DNA from: Stictocephala bisonia
Taxonomy: Eukaryota; Arthropoda; Insecta; Hemiptera; Membracidae
Length of the DNA: 64,000 nt
Assembly: GCA_035578905.1 (NCBI GenBank)
Contig: JAQJVL010002169.1
Coordinates: 1-64,000 of the forward strand
Reading direction: 5' to 3'
Shown here: piece after piece, positions 9,401-22,485 of the stretch
Layout of the letters: every line of letters starts with the position of its first letter
Position numbering within the stretch: the first letter of the stretch is position 1
Made by a program: the position numbers and the translations under genes
Notes under the pieces: model-generated
What the model was told of the DNA's origin: nothing
What the model saw: the letters and a program-made list of their open reading frames with translations, nothing else
Database searches by the model: none

Positions 9401-12400
9401 TTTTCTTTTGTCCATGTTTCACAAAATGTTCTGGTTGTCATGATTTTTTATTGGTCAAAAATCATTTTCCCTGATTGTCTTTTCATTTTGGGGGTAAATT
9501 TACCTTTTGTTTTTAAAAAAAATACATATAACTAAATTTTAAAAATTAAAGGGGACTGTTAATTATAGAAATAGCCTTTTTTTTAATTGAAATCAGAAAT
9601 TTAAATTAAAAGTAAAAAATTGTTTACAAATTTTAAACATACTCCCTTTTTTAAATCTTTCTTTCATATTGTTTTTTTTATTTGGGTATCCCATACATAT
9701 TATTTTGTATACAAAACTTTAATTATTTATACATCTAAAAATTTTTGCTTTGAAATATTTCAAATTGATTTTAGCACTTTTTAGTTATCTTTTAATTAAG
9801 TTTAAAAATTTTTCAAATAACTCTTTTATTGGTTGTTAAATTATTGTTTTTTTAAAAATAAATTTAATTTTACTTTTATTTTTCATTCATATCAAGTTAT
9901 TTTTTATTTTTATTATTGCATCATTGACACTTTAAAATTTTTACAAAAAATTTTATCATCAAACATTGCAATTATTTTCATCATAAAATTTTTTACAATC
10001 ACATGTTTATCATTTTTAAATTCATTTACTTCCCCTTTATTTTTTATAAAAATTTAACTAATCTATGGGTGTCGAAAATTTTTTTGGGGTAAATGGGAAA
10101 TTTGCCTTGCTACAGATAACTGAAAGCTTTTAGTTTTTAGACGCTTTTGTAAAGGTTAACCCACCTAAAAACAAAAAAACACTGTGCCATTGTGTGTTTA
10201 AATTAGAGTCCCTTTGGCGTTAAAAAAATTTAAAATTTTGGGAAATCGACTATTTTTGAAATTATGGTCGAATCGTACTGCTTTTAAACCCAATGGCTTT
10301 TTTCCCTCAAAAAAATTCTTATGATGATTAAACTCTTTAAACATCTTTTAATACCCATATAAAAGGGTAATACTTGAGTTATTTCAACATCAACAAAAAC
10401 CACAATTTTGCATTAAAAAAATTTTTAAATAAAAAAATCCCCTTTACATCTTAGAAAAAATTAGGTATCATCTCATCTTGTTCAATATCAGGATTTCATT
10501 ATTTGATTATTTTCAATAAAACCCACAAGCAAATTATTAAAATAAAAACCTTTAAAAAATTTCCCCTTTTCATTACATTATTTTAAATCCCATCCGGGGA
10601 ATCATATCATTTGTTGTCGGAGTAGTTTTCATTAAAAACAAAACAATTTGAAAATTTCAAAGTTTTTTTAAAAAGCTTGATGCTTTTTCGTCTAACATAC
10701 GGGCCCATTCTACAAAAGTTGTATTCAAAGTATGGACAAAAACCCAAGTTATATTAACAGGGTTTTTAAAAACAATCTCCCAAAATCAGCTTGAAATCAC
10801 TTTCAATCTCCTATTATCATTTTTTTTATATTAATTTAGTCATTTCTTTAAATTTTTGAAAAGTTACAAAAAACACAGTTTGAAAAAGGGAAAATTCTCC
10901 TTTCATTATTTTAACAGCGTTTTACACAATGTGTGTATTTGGATTATATTCAAGTCAACATACAAGAGTTTTTAAAAAAAAAGTGTTACATTATACTTTA
11001 TTTACTTCTCATGTTTTAATATTTCCTTGAGTCATATCACATTTTTTTTTAAAATCTTTTTATCATAAACTTGACAAGTAAATAGAACATTTTTTTTGGA
11101 TTAACCGTTATCCCTAAAAAAGTTTTACAAGATGGGGCCAAATCTCCCTATTTAAATTTTATGTAAAACCTAGTCTTTGCTTTTATTTGGTTCATATTTT
11201 ATTTATGTTTTTTACTTTGGGTTATGTAAAACAATTTTTTTGTAAATTTTCCATATTCTTTTTGTTTTAAAAATTTTAATTCATGTTATTTTTAAAAAAT
11301 TTAATTCAATATAAATATTCATGGTTTGGGAAAAAACGAGCTATTTTAAAAAAATTTCCCCCAAAACTATCTTATTCTCACCTAACGATCTTTTTTATTA
11401 TTATTTGTTTTATTCATTTAACAATTTATTACCCAAAGTTTCATTTAAATCATTTAATATTTTCATTTTCACTAACCACTCTCGGGTTTATTATTATTTT
11501 TCAAAAATTTTTTAAAATTTGGGCCCTTTCCATATATTTATTTTTATGGCATCTAGGGAATTTCTTTTTTTCTTTTAATAGTTACTTTTTGTTAATTATT
11601 TTTATTTGTCATCTTAGTTTAAAATAAATTTTCCCTTTTAATTTCAATGTTATTTTTTAAATTTCCTTTTAAATTAAAAATTTCCCCCTTACTGGCAATA
11701 TTTTAATTTTCAACTGGCCTTTTATTTGTTTATTTTTAAAGGGACATTTTTTAAAAACATTCTTCTTTTTAAAATACCCATCTCTACATTTTTTTTATTT
11801 TTTTTTCATAAAAACCCCCCCCTATCTTTAAAGGTTTATTTTGGGTTTCAATAACTATTTATTTTTTATTTTTTCTAAGTTTTTTTTAGTAAAACAGCTG
11901 GTTTTTTGTTTATTTTTTCTGGAAAATTGAAAGTTATCCGAGAAAACTGGTTTAAATTGTTTTTTTTTTATATTTAAAGTTTGAAAAGCATGGATATTAT
12001 AGTATCTAAATCACATGTTTACAAAGTCCTCCATGTTTTCATAAATTTTTAACCCCCCCTCATTTATTTTCAACTTCTCTCTTTTTGTTTGGGCCCCAAA
12101 ATTTTTAAATTTATAATCTCCATCTCAAACTTGAAGAAATCTTTTAAAGCTCCTCAATTCCTACTTTGATCATTTTTAGTTTTTTTTTTCTTGACATTTG
12201 AAGTCATCTACAAATTTTTAAAAATTTTAAAATTTTTAACCAAAAAAAAAGGGTTGTTTGGGGGTTTTTTTTTTTTTTTTAAATTTTTTTTTTCCATTTT
12301 ATTATCTAACACTGTTTTTAGTTTCCCCTTTTGGGTTTTTTCTATTTAAATTTATTTATTTTAGGCCTATGATTTTGTTATTTGTTCATAGCCTTTTTCC

Positions 12401-13890
12401 TTAGTGTTGCATTTGTTTCCCCAAAGTGTTCATCTAGTCGTACTAACAAAGTTTTACATTTTTTTTTGGGTTTTTTATTGAAAAAGTTGTTTTTAGTACC
12501 CCCTTTATTCTATCATCAACTTCTTTTTGTTTTATTTTTTTTTCCATTAGATTCATTGTTCAGACCTATACATCACTATTTCTTCTTTTATAAAAAACCC
12601 CTTTTTTTTCATCTAACCTTACATTTATTTCATCGGTTTTAGAGTTTATTTTATTGGTTATTTTTTCCCAGCAAATCTAACCTCCCATTAGTATCCCCTT
12701 TGTTTAAGGGTTATGCCCTTTGCCTCTTTCATTTTAGCATTTATTTTAAACCAAAAACTTAACATTAATCGCTCCAGCTTGGTATTAATGTAAATTATTT
12801 ACTCCAAACCGCAACTCTATTTTTTTTGGACAATAGGCTGCCCTTTACCCTTTTTTTTTTTGGATAGGTTTTTGGGCCAAATCTTTGTTCACTATTTTCA
12901 TACACCACATTAACCCCCTTTATTTCACAACTTTTTTTTTCCCTATTTTTATTTTCTTTGATTTTATTGTTTATAATTTTTATCTTCAAAACCCTTATTT
13001 TTTCTTTCTTTTATATCTCCTCTAAATTTATCTTTTTTTTTTTTTTTAAGTTTAGTTTTTTGGTTAAGTTTATTTCTTTAAAGTTTTGTCTCTAAGTTGT
13101 CTTTTTGGGTGTTCATACTTTCTTTTTATTTTAGTCATGTTAGTTTTCATATCATTGATTTTAAGTCTCAAAATATTTTTTTTTTTGGGGGAAAAATTAT
13201 TTTTAAAAACCAGAAAAATATCCCCAATTTTAATTACTTGGGGCCAATTTTTTTGTGTAAATTCCCCCTACTTGGTTATCCCCTTAATTTTCCCTTCCCC
13301 ATTTTTTCGGTTTTATTTTTTTTAAAAATTAAATTTCCCGGGAAAAAACACTCAGAAAGGTTTAATTAAAACCCTCAAAAATCCAACTCTGAGTTCGGTT
13401 TATTTCAACCCCCAGCCATTATTAAAAATTTATAATTTAATAAATTCAAAATTTATTACTCTACACAGTTTTTCTTTTACTCAAATGAATATTAAATTTT
13501 AAGTTAAACAAAAATATTTTTTTTTTATTTTTTCTTTTATTTTTAAAATTTATTTTAAATCAAATGTAAAATTGATTAAACTAAATAAAATTACATGAAT
13601 TCACATTCTTTACAAATTTTTTATTGTCAATTTTTGTTGACAAATTATTATAATTCTTTTTTTTTAAATATTTTTTGAATAGTTTTTAAAATTTATTTCT
13701 TATTTTTTTACGTCGTCTCACTTTCGGTGCGCGCCATTCTGTAACGTATTTCCCTTTCTTTTACATTATTTATTTTATTTTTTTTAATTTATTGTTTTAA
13801 ATTAAAATAAAATTTTCAATAAATAAAAAATTCTTTAATTCATTTTTTTTTTTGTCCCCCGTTATTGGGTGGGGCCCAATTTTATAATTT
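6441..13890. other. very AT-rich degraded sequence, no gene
   Basis: Long runs of A and T with inflated homopolymers; no credible coding frame, tRNA or transposon end. ORFs of 60-115 residues here are mostly Phe/Lys/Leu strings that mirror base composition. One GC-richer patch, 9,220-9,440, reads as more complex sequence but matches nothing I recognise. Confidence 0.7.
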
Positions 13891-13894
13891 TTTC

Positions 13895-15060
13895 CCTTTT
13901 TAAAGAGGTTTTTTGTTTTTATTAAAATTTATTTATTTAATTTAATGAAAAGGGCATTAATTTAAAAATTTTTGCCATGATTGCTTTTTAAATTGATTTC
14001 AGGGGTCGATTACGGGTAATTCGGTGAGGAAAACGTATTGTATAATGAAACAAAATTTTCTTTACAAAATTTTTTTATTTTCATTATTCAAAATCATTAC
14101 GTTATCAATTTGTTTTTGCATTACAAATAAAAATTCAAATTTTAATATATTAAAAAAAAACAAACAGAAAAAATATTTTTTAAAAGTTGTAATTTTATTT
14201 CTAGATTATAACTTAAATTATTTAGTAAAAATTTTGCTGAGTGTCCTTCGTGGTTTGAAAAATTTAACCGCGTGGTTTAATAGACTGTTTTCGGTTCTTA
14301 ATTTCACTATTTTTAAACCTTTATATTAAAAAGTTTAAAACACTATTTGTTTATCTTTATTAAAAAAAGATTTTTACAAAACAAAAAATACCCTTTTAAT
14401 TTTTAAAAAAAATTCATGAAAAAAAAAATTTTTCATGCCCTAAATCGCGGGATGTCGGGTGGATGATGACAAACCTTCACGTTCTATGATTGACTTTGAA
14501 TGGGGGGGGAGAAAAGTCTTTTCACCGTTTTAAGTCGGTTTCCCCCCTTTTTTTTTTTTGGGTACGCGACTTTGGGCCCTTTGGGGTTTTATCACGTGTA
14601 GCTGTGTTGCAGCTTTCTGCGGCCTTTCGGGCAAAATTTGGAATGATATGTCCCGTTCTGATTTTGGGTTTGTTTCAGAAAAACGTCCTCTGAGTTCTTC
14701 TACTGACATCAGCCATTGTGACCTGGAGGGGATTTAATGGGGAAAAAAAACTAACTGGGCAAGTTTGATGCTTGTTTTCCGCTCCTACGTTTGGACTTGT
14801 GACTGTTTAGTCTTAGATATTCCCATGTGTTTTGTACTTCTTGGAATTTTGTCCCACCCATCCTGTGTTTTAACAAAGGGGGTTTTTTTAAAGTGAATTT
14901 TTTGCTGGAGGCCCCTCGTCTGTCCCACAGTTATTTCCACTTTACAATTCCTTTAAAATGATTTTAAAACTCCTCCATTTATTTTTAAATTTAAAAATAT
15001 TTCTTTTTTTTAAAAATAGTAATCTTTTTAAATTTTTTAATTAATTTGCCTATCAAATTT
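13895..15060 (+). repeat. duplicated ~1.2-kb unit, copy B
   Basis: Same-strand partner of 5,240-6,440. It shares GTATAATGAAACAAAA (14,039), AACCGCG (14,266), CATGCCCTAAATCGCGGGAT (14,433), the TTCACGTTCTATGATTGACT block (14,477), GGAATGATATGTCCCGTTCT (14,640) and CTCGTCTGTCCCACAGTTAT (14,916). It runs directly into satellite array 2, so the order is array 1, copy A, AT-rich spacer, copy B, array 2. Confidence 0.85.
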
Positions 15061-17175
15061 TGGTTTTTTGGCCGGGTTTCACTGGTGTTTTGTTCTCCGG
15101 TTTGCCCCTGGGGAAAGGCAGGGTCGGCATCTTTTCAGTCCCTTCTTATTTTCCCCCCCAGCCAGAATGAAATGTATGTGGGCTCTGGTCGGTTTGTTCT
15201 CCGGGTTTTCTGGGAATGGCAGTTTTCGGCATCTTTTCAGTCCCTCTCTTTTTCTCCCCACAGACCAGAAATGGGACTGTATGTGTCTTTTGGGCGTTTT
15301 GTTCTCCCGGGTTTTCCATGGGAATGGCTTTGGGGCGGGGATCTTTTCAGTCCCTCTCTTATTCTCCCCCCAGGGCCAGAAGTGCACTGAAAGGGTCTTC
15401 CCGGTCGTTAGTTCTTCCCGGGGGGGCCCTTTTGGGAAAGGCAGGGTCGGCCCTCTTTTCAGTCCCTCTTTTTATTCTCCCACAGCCAGAAGTGCATGTA
15501 TGTGTTCTGGGAGTTGGGTTTTTCCGGTTTGCAATGGGAATGGCAGGGGGCGGATCTTTTCGTCCCTCTTTATTTTCCCCACAGACCAGAAGTGCACTGT
15601 ATGTGTCTTGGTAGTTAGTTCTCCGGTTTGAAAAGGGGGGAAAGGGAGGGCGGCATTTTTTCCGTCCTCTCTATTCTCCCCCCAGACCAGAAGTGACTGT
15701 ATGTATCTTGGTAGTTACTTCTCCGGTTTTTCCCTTGGAAAAGGCAGGGCCCGGGGTCTTTTCAGTCCCTCTCTAAATTTTCCCCCCCCAGAAAAACCCC
15801 AAAATGCACTGTATGTGTCTCTGGTGTTAGTTCTCCGGTTTGCCATGGGGAAAGGGGAGGGTCGGCATCTTTTCGTCCCTCCCCCCCTTTTTTCCCCCAC
15901 AGGAAACCCGAAGTGTTTTATGTGTTTTTGGTAGTTAAATTCTCCCGGTTTTTCCTGGGGAAAGGCAGGGCCGGGATCTTTTTTGTCCCTTCTTAAATTT
16001 CCCCACAGACCAGAAGTTCACTTTTTATGTGTCTTTTTGGTAAATTGTTCTCCCGGGTTTGCCATGGGAATGGCAGGGGTCGGCCCTCTTTTCAGTTTCC
16101 CCCTCTTATTCCCCCCAGACCGAATGCACTGTTTTGTGTCTCTGGTTTGTTAGTTTTCCCGGGTTTTCCATGGGTTTTGGGGAGGATCGGCTTTTTTTCA
16201 GTTCCTCTTTTTATTCTCACCACAGGGCCAGAAAATTTCACTGTATGTGTCCCCTGGTCGTTTTGTTCTTTCCCTTTTTCCATGGGAAAGGCAGGGTCGG
16301 CTCTTTTTAGTCCCTCTCTTATTTTCCCCACAGACCCGAATGCACTGTATGTGTCTCTGGTGTTAGTTCTCCGGTTTTGCCATGGGAATGGCGTGTCGGC
16401 CCTCTTTTCAGTCCCCCCTTTTTTCCCCCCCACGACCGAAGTTTCCCCTTTATGTGTCTTGGTCGTTAGTTCTTCCCGGGTTTTCCATGGGAATGGAAAG
16501 GGGCGGCATCTTTTCAGTCCCTCTCTTATTTTTCCCACAGACCGAAGTTTCACTGTTTTTTGTCTCTGGGCGTTAGTTCTCCGGTTTTTCAAAGGGGGAA
16601 AGGAGGGGGCGGAAACTTTTCAGTCCCTCCCCTTTTTCTCCCACAGGGCCCGAAATGCACCCGTATGGTCTCGGGAGTTAGTTCTCGGTTTGCAATGGGG
16701 AAAAGGGAGGGTCGGCATTTTTTTCGGGCCCTTCTTATTTTCCCCCCCAGACCGAAGTGCCCCTGTATGTGTCTCTGGTAGTTAGTTCTCCGGGGTTTGG
16801 GCCCTTTTGGGAAAGGCAGGGTCGGCCCTTTTTTTCAGTCCCTCTCTTATTCTCCCCCAAAACCAGAAAATGCACTGTATGTTTTTCTTGGGAGTTGTTT
16901 TCCGGGGTTTTCAATGGGAAGGCAGGGTTCCCGGGATTTTTCAGTCCCCCTTTTATTTCCCCACAGGGCCAGGGGAAATGCCTGTTTTGTGTCTCTGGTA
17001 GTTAGTTCTCCGGGTTTTCAATGGGAAAAGGCAGGGGCGGCATCTTTTCCAGTCCCTCTCTTATTTTCCCCCCAGGACCAGAAGTGACTGTTGTGGGCTC
17101 TGGTAGTTAGTTCTCCGGTTTGCCATTGGAATGGCAGGGTCGGCATCTTTTTTAGTCCCTCTTTATTTTCCCCAA
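15061..17175 (+). repeat. 102-bp satellite array 2, about 21 units
   Basis: Same unit and orientation as array 1: TTCTCCGGTTTGCC, GGCAGGGTCGGCATCTTTTC, AGTCCCTCTCTTATT, CCACAGACCAGAAGTGCACT. Nearly every unit is distorted by homopolymer inflation and dropped bases, so local spacing wanders around 100 bp. The last readable unit near 17,110-17,160 is almost clean. ORFs on both strands follow the 34-codon period and are not genes. Confidence 0.93.
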
Positions 17176-17359
17176 ACTTCATCCTAAAAGTGCTAATTTT
17201 ACTATTTTTTTTTTTTAAATGGACATAATTTTTGGTAAACTAAATTAAAAATGTAACCCGAAAACATTCGCTGTGGGGCCCCCAAAGGGAAACGACCCCT
17301 GTTTTTAATTTTTCTCTATGAAAACAGCCTTTCTTGATCTTTGCCAAACCCCCCGCCCA

Positions 17360-17945
17360 TATTTCGTACTGTAATATCAACCCCTCCGGCCCCCCATTTC
17401 ACGTACCGTGGTATTTACCCAAACCCCCCCCCATACCCCGTACATTTTTTTTTGACCCACCCCCCCGCCCATACCCCGTACCCGTGGTATCGACCCACCC
17501 ACCGCCCCTTTCACGTACAGTGGGATTGACCCAACCCCCCGCCCATACAGTACGTGGTATCGACCCCCCCACCCCCCCCCTTTCCGTACAGTGGTATTTC
17601 CCACCCGCCCGCCATACCCCTCAGTGGTTTTTGACCCACCCGCCCCCCCCCCCATACCCCGTTCAGTGGTATGAAACCCCCACGCCCCCATTTCCGTAAA
17701 GTTGGTATTGACCACCCACCCGCCCCCTACACGTACAGTGGTATCGGGCCCCCCACCCGCCCATTTCACGTACAGTGGTATTGACCCACCCCGCCCGCCC
17801 ATTTCCCCGTACAGGGGGATCGACCCCCCCCCACCCCCCCATACAGTCAGTGGTTTTGACCCACCGCCCGCCCCTTTCACGTACCCGTGGTTTTCGACCC
17901 CCCGCCCGCCCCCTACACGTACATGGGTTTTTTACGTCCACCCCC
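17360..17945 (+). repeat. 37-bp C-rich minisatellite, about 15 units
   Basis: The phrase GTGGTAT(T/C)GACCCACC recurs at 17,408, 17,484, 17,520, 17,554, 17,591, 17,624, 17,666, 17,738 and 17,775, mostly 33-38 bp apart. Between these come CGCCC and CATTTCACGTACA. C runs are inflated by consensus error, so the true unit length is uncertain by a few bases. Proline- or glycine-rich ORFs on both strands are by-products. Confidence 0.9.
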
Positions 17946-20900
17946 ATAGTCTCTTTTAAATTAAAAATCCCTTTTTTTTTGCATTATTTTTATTTTGTAT
18001 TGATTGTACTGATAATTTTTTAAATGGACCCTTTTTGACAAGTTAATATTCAGCTGGGGACGTATAAAAAAAAAATTTTTTTCAGTAATTTAAAAATATT
18101 GTTACAGGGAAATTATTTTCTTATCATTGTAAAATTTGTAAAATAATGCCCAAAATAATTTTTTTATTTTTTTGGAAAAATTAAACTTTAAATTGAAAAG
18201 CTCCCAGGAAAAATAACGGTGGGCTAGCACCCTTTTTTGTAATTCCCGTCCCTATTACCAGGTGGGTGGGGGGGGGGTTTCCCAAAAATGGGGTTTATCA
18301 AAGGGAGTCTGAACCCTTTTCAATACCCTTCAGCAGCTGGGAGAATTTAAAATTTCCCCCCCCTCCCCCTTCCCAAAGGGGGAAAGGGGCTATCGAACGT
18401 CATGCAGAAGACCACGTGGTCAATTTTGACCCAAGTTTTAAAAAAATGATTTTTTAAATTTAAATTTTCAAAAGTTCATATAATACATTAAACTAGTTTA
18501 CAAGGGCTTTCAAACCCAGCATTTCGCTCTGTCGTTGCAAAAGTTTTGTGTTTCCCGAGGTTGGGTTTCTAAAAAACTAAGAGGCCCAAAAAAAACCAAA
18601 AAAAAAACCATATTTTTTCCCGTTTTAAAAATTTTTGCTAAGACCAGGGCCCGGGGGAAGGGAAAGTAGCGGCCGCGTAGGCGCCCGGAAAAACGGTGCC
18701 TAAAAGCCCGTAAATTTAAAATAGGGACTAAAAAAAAATATCGTAATCCGAATTTGTTTTGAGGGGTGATTAAAAATTTCATATGGTGAAAATATTTTAA
18801 CCCAGGTTATTGGGTTTTGTTCTTGGTTGATCTAAATTTTTGAGTTTGACTCACGCAGAAATGGAACCCGTGAGCATGTGTATACCCGTTTTCTTTTTAT
18901 TCTTTAAAATTAAAATTTACGTGAAGCCTTACGAAAGATTTGCCCCCCCATATGGCTGAAAAAGGGGGGCTGGGCATGGTTTAGTTTGCACCGTAGAGGT
19001 TTCCCCGCGCTAGGAAAGTTCCATGTTCTTATTGTAAAATCATCAAACCCAAAACGGGGATTGTTATCGTTTTATTAAATAACCAAAAAATTAAATAAAT
19101 AATTTTGTTATTGCAAAAAGCACACGAGGGCATCAAAAAAAGCATTTTCAATCGTCAATTTCCCCCTTTGGCTATAAAATTTGGTTTCAGTTTAAAAAAA
19201 TTTTTACAAATTAAATTAAAACATTGTTATAGTAAAATAAAAAATAATAATAATAAAAATTTGGGAAATTTAGTTGACATTAAATTTAAATTTAAATTTT
19301 CCCCAATTATTAATTTTAATTGCTTACAACAATTTGTTTTCAAATACAATTAAATTACAAATTCAAGATTTCTATTGAAATCTTACCTCAAGCAAGGAAG
19401 AGATCAGTCAAATTAAACCCTGCATTTTTTAATGGGCTAAAGTAATTTGCAAAAAAAAAGAATTATTGTAAACTAAACAACCATAAAAATGTTTTGGTTT
19501 TTTTTAAAAAAAATAACAAAATTTACTTTTATCTTAGCTTATTTATATAAATTTAGTTAAATTTAAACCCATGTCTTGTGATAAACCCTTTTGAAGAGTG
19601 AAGAAATTGGGTTATAAAAAAAAAAAAATTTCTACTGCCGTGAATTATTAGGTCTGTTTGTTAAAAAAATTTAAAAAAATTTTTTGCATTTCTATTACTT
19701 TTTAATAATAACTGAGTAGAAATTTACCCTGAATAAAGATTCAATAATATGTAAACAGAAAAAACCTTTTTACATTAAAATTTTGCACTTTTAGGGGTTT
19801 TTGATGCCTTTTTTATAGACCCACAATTTTTTTATTTATTCCTCAATGAAATTGGATATTCAATTGTTTAAAAAGTGTTTTCCCGACCCCGTGCAGTATC
19901 TTTTTGCAGCCAAACAAACTGATCTGCATAATTTTTGTTTTTTTTTCTGAGGCCCTAAATTTTTTTCCCCAAAAAAATTTAAGTAAAAAGTTGTATTCCG
20001 GAAAAACCCAGGGAAAAGGGGATTAGGAAGGGTTTGTTTTTTGGAAAAAATTTTTAAAAAAGGAAAAATTTGGTGTGTTACACCTCTTTTAAGGTTTTTA
20101 AAGCTTTTACTTTTACATTTCCTTTTTCTTTTTAGTTTAACTTAAACCCCCCAAGGGCAGGATGGCCCAAAAACAAAAAAAATTTTTTTTTTTTAAATTT
20201 TTACGTTACTGTAACCTTTTTTTTACATACAAAATTTCGTAAAGTACATTTTTTTCAAAAAAAATGTCCCCATCAATTAAAAAAAACAATTGGACTTATC
20301 TTCCCAAACTTCAAAAATCATTAAAATTTTGAAGAAGAAAAAATTTCTCTAAGGGAAAGTTTTAGGGGCCCCTTTCCAAAGTAGCACATAAATTAAAAGA
20401 CTTTAAAAATAAAAAATAAATGTTTTCAACGTATTTTTACATCTTTGATGTTTTTTTAAAATTTCGGATTTAAAAACCCCTTTTTTTACTACGAAAAAAG
20501 GGGTTTTTGGTTTTTAACATTTTTTTAAAATCAAAAATAAGTTGCGCCCGGGGCTGCATTTAAAATTTTAAAAATCTCTAAAAATAAAAAAATTTTATTT
20601 TGTATTTAAAGGGTTTTGCAAATTAATTGTTTATTTCTGGGCAAATGGCAAAAGGAAAACTATATATTTTTAATATAACTTTTCTTTTTTGTTTTATTTT
20701 AAATTTTTGATGTTGCTTGTTTTCGTTTTCCTTTTAAATTTTCAAGTAAAAAAAAAATCATTGAATTTTTTGTAAAACTGACTTGTGTTGTATTTATTGA
20801 TTTTCTACACCTTAAAGGGGGAATTTATTTTGGGCTTTTCAGTGTTTAAAATATTATATTCAAAAATCTGTTGTATAAGTTGTTAATTATGAAAAAATTG

Positions 20901-21990
20901 TGTATTTAATTTTGTTCCTTTAAATATTATTTTTTTTTTCTTGTATTTACAAGGGCTTTTATTCCCGAGGGGGAAATTTTCCCACCTCTCAGGGTTTTTA
21001 TTGAGGGGGGGGGGGGGCAATGTTTTTTCGGTTAAAACTGAAAAAATGTGTTCAAAAACCCGGCCCCGGGAAGACTATTTATTTTTTTATTTTTTTTTTA
21101 AAGTTTAACAATTTTTGATTAGTTGGATACTTTGTCCCTTTAGGTTTTATTTTTTTAGGCATTGGTGTTTTTAAAATTTTTTTAGTTTGGTAACTGGGGT
21201 TTTAAAGCCCCTTCGTTTTTATATCCTAGGTGGAAAAAAAAATTACAGAAAATTTTAAAGGTTTTCACTGTAACCAACTTAACATTTATTTTTTAAAACG
21301 TAATTAACAGGGAATTTTTTTTTATAAGTACTATAAATTTTGGATTTTAAACATTTTAAAAGGATTTGTTCTTATTAATTTTCCGAAAAAAACGGGGGTT
21401 TTTTTGCTTCTAGAGGTCGTTTAAAAATTTAAATTTCTTCTTTACGTTGTCATCCGGGAATAACGTTTTATAATGTGTGAAATTGCGTAAGTGTAAATAC
21501 TAAAAATGGCAACAAAAATTTTTACAGCATATTTCTACTATTTTGGGGGGGGGTGGGGGAGGGGGAGCATCCCCATTGTTCGTTTATGAAAAGGGGCAGA
21601 AGGGCCATTTAAACATTGTTTTGTTTGTGGGGGAGGTGGAGGACCACAAATACTGTAAAAGTATACGGAAAAATACCCAAAAACTAAATTTTATTTTTTA
21701 AATGGTCAAAAAGCTATTTCACTAAGATTTTTTAGCCTAATATGCAATATCCACGCTCCCCAGCAAATTTCCCTCGATGTGTTACACCCCTTTTGCAAAT
21801 TTCCTGGACGCCTGGCAGCCAAAAAACGTCGTTTTGTCACTTTGTGTAGTTATTTGGGGGTATTCGAGCCATATCATTTACCCAAAAAAACTTTATTTGA
21901 AAAAGAGTTTTTGCAATCCCCTTATTTACAGGGGATAATTTTTTTGAAAGGTCTTATTGTATTCAAAGTCCCGATAAGGAAACTTTTAAA
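17946..21990. other. degraded sequence, no gene
   Basis: AT-rich text with frequent long homopolymers. Patches around 18,190-18,440, 18,500-18,780 and 18,820-19,020 have mixed composition and are probably real repeats or single-copy DNA, but damage prevents identification. No tRNA or intact frame was seen. Confidence 0.55.
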
Positions 21991-21994
21991 TCCA

Positions 21995-22485
21995 CCATCG
22001 GTGACAGGCTATTTAACAAGGGGGCCCCCGTAGGCCCGGGGGAGGACATAATCTTCTTTTTGTCAAAACGTTTTTAACTATGTGGAACCCGAACCCCCAG
22101 TTTTTATCAAATTCCCCAAGTCTTTTTAACAAATTTTCCCAGTAGGCCGGGGCCCGACATAATTTCCCCCTGTTGTCAAAAGTTTTTTAAATATGTGGAA
22201 AACCCCAACAAAAAGTTCACTAAATTCCCCAAGTCTTTGAACAAGGTTTCCCGTAGGGCCCGGGGCCCGGGAAAAATTTCCCCTGATGTCAAAACGTTGT
22301 TTAAAATATGTGGAAAACCCCAACACCAGTTCACTTTAAATTCCCCCCAAAATCTTTGAACAAGGTGCCAGTAGGCCGGGGCAGACATAATCTTGTTGTC
22401 GTTTTTGTCAAAAAAGTTGTAACTATGTGGAACCCCAACACCAGTTCACTCAAATTCCCCAAGTCTTTTTTTAAGGCCCCCCTTT
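21995..22485 (+). repeat. ~115-bp tandem repeat, about 4 units
   Basis: TATGTGGAA recurs at 22,079, 22,192, 22,307 and 22,424, that is 113-117 bp apart. Other shared pieces are AACCCCAACACCAGTTCACT, AAATTCCCCAAGTCTTT, AACAAGG, GTAGGCCGGGGC and GACATAATC. The differences are mostly homopolymer lengths, as expected from consensus error on a once-uniform repeat. Confidence 0.88.

Noticed and set aside
18940..19020. Copy of a widespread invertebrate SINE (text like CCCCCATATGGCTGAAA followed by GGGCATG)
   Set aside because: It matches only a short phrase recalled from memory, in damaged sequence; too weak to annotate.
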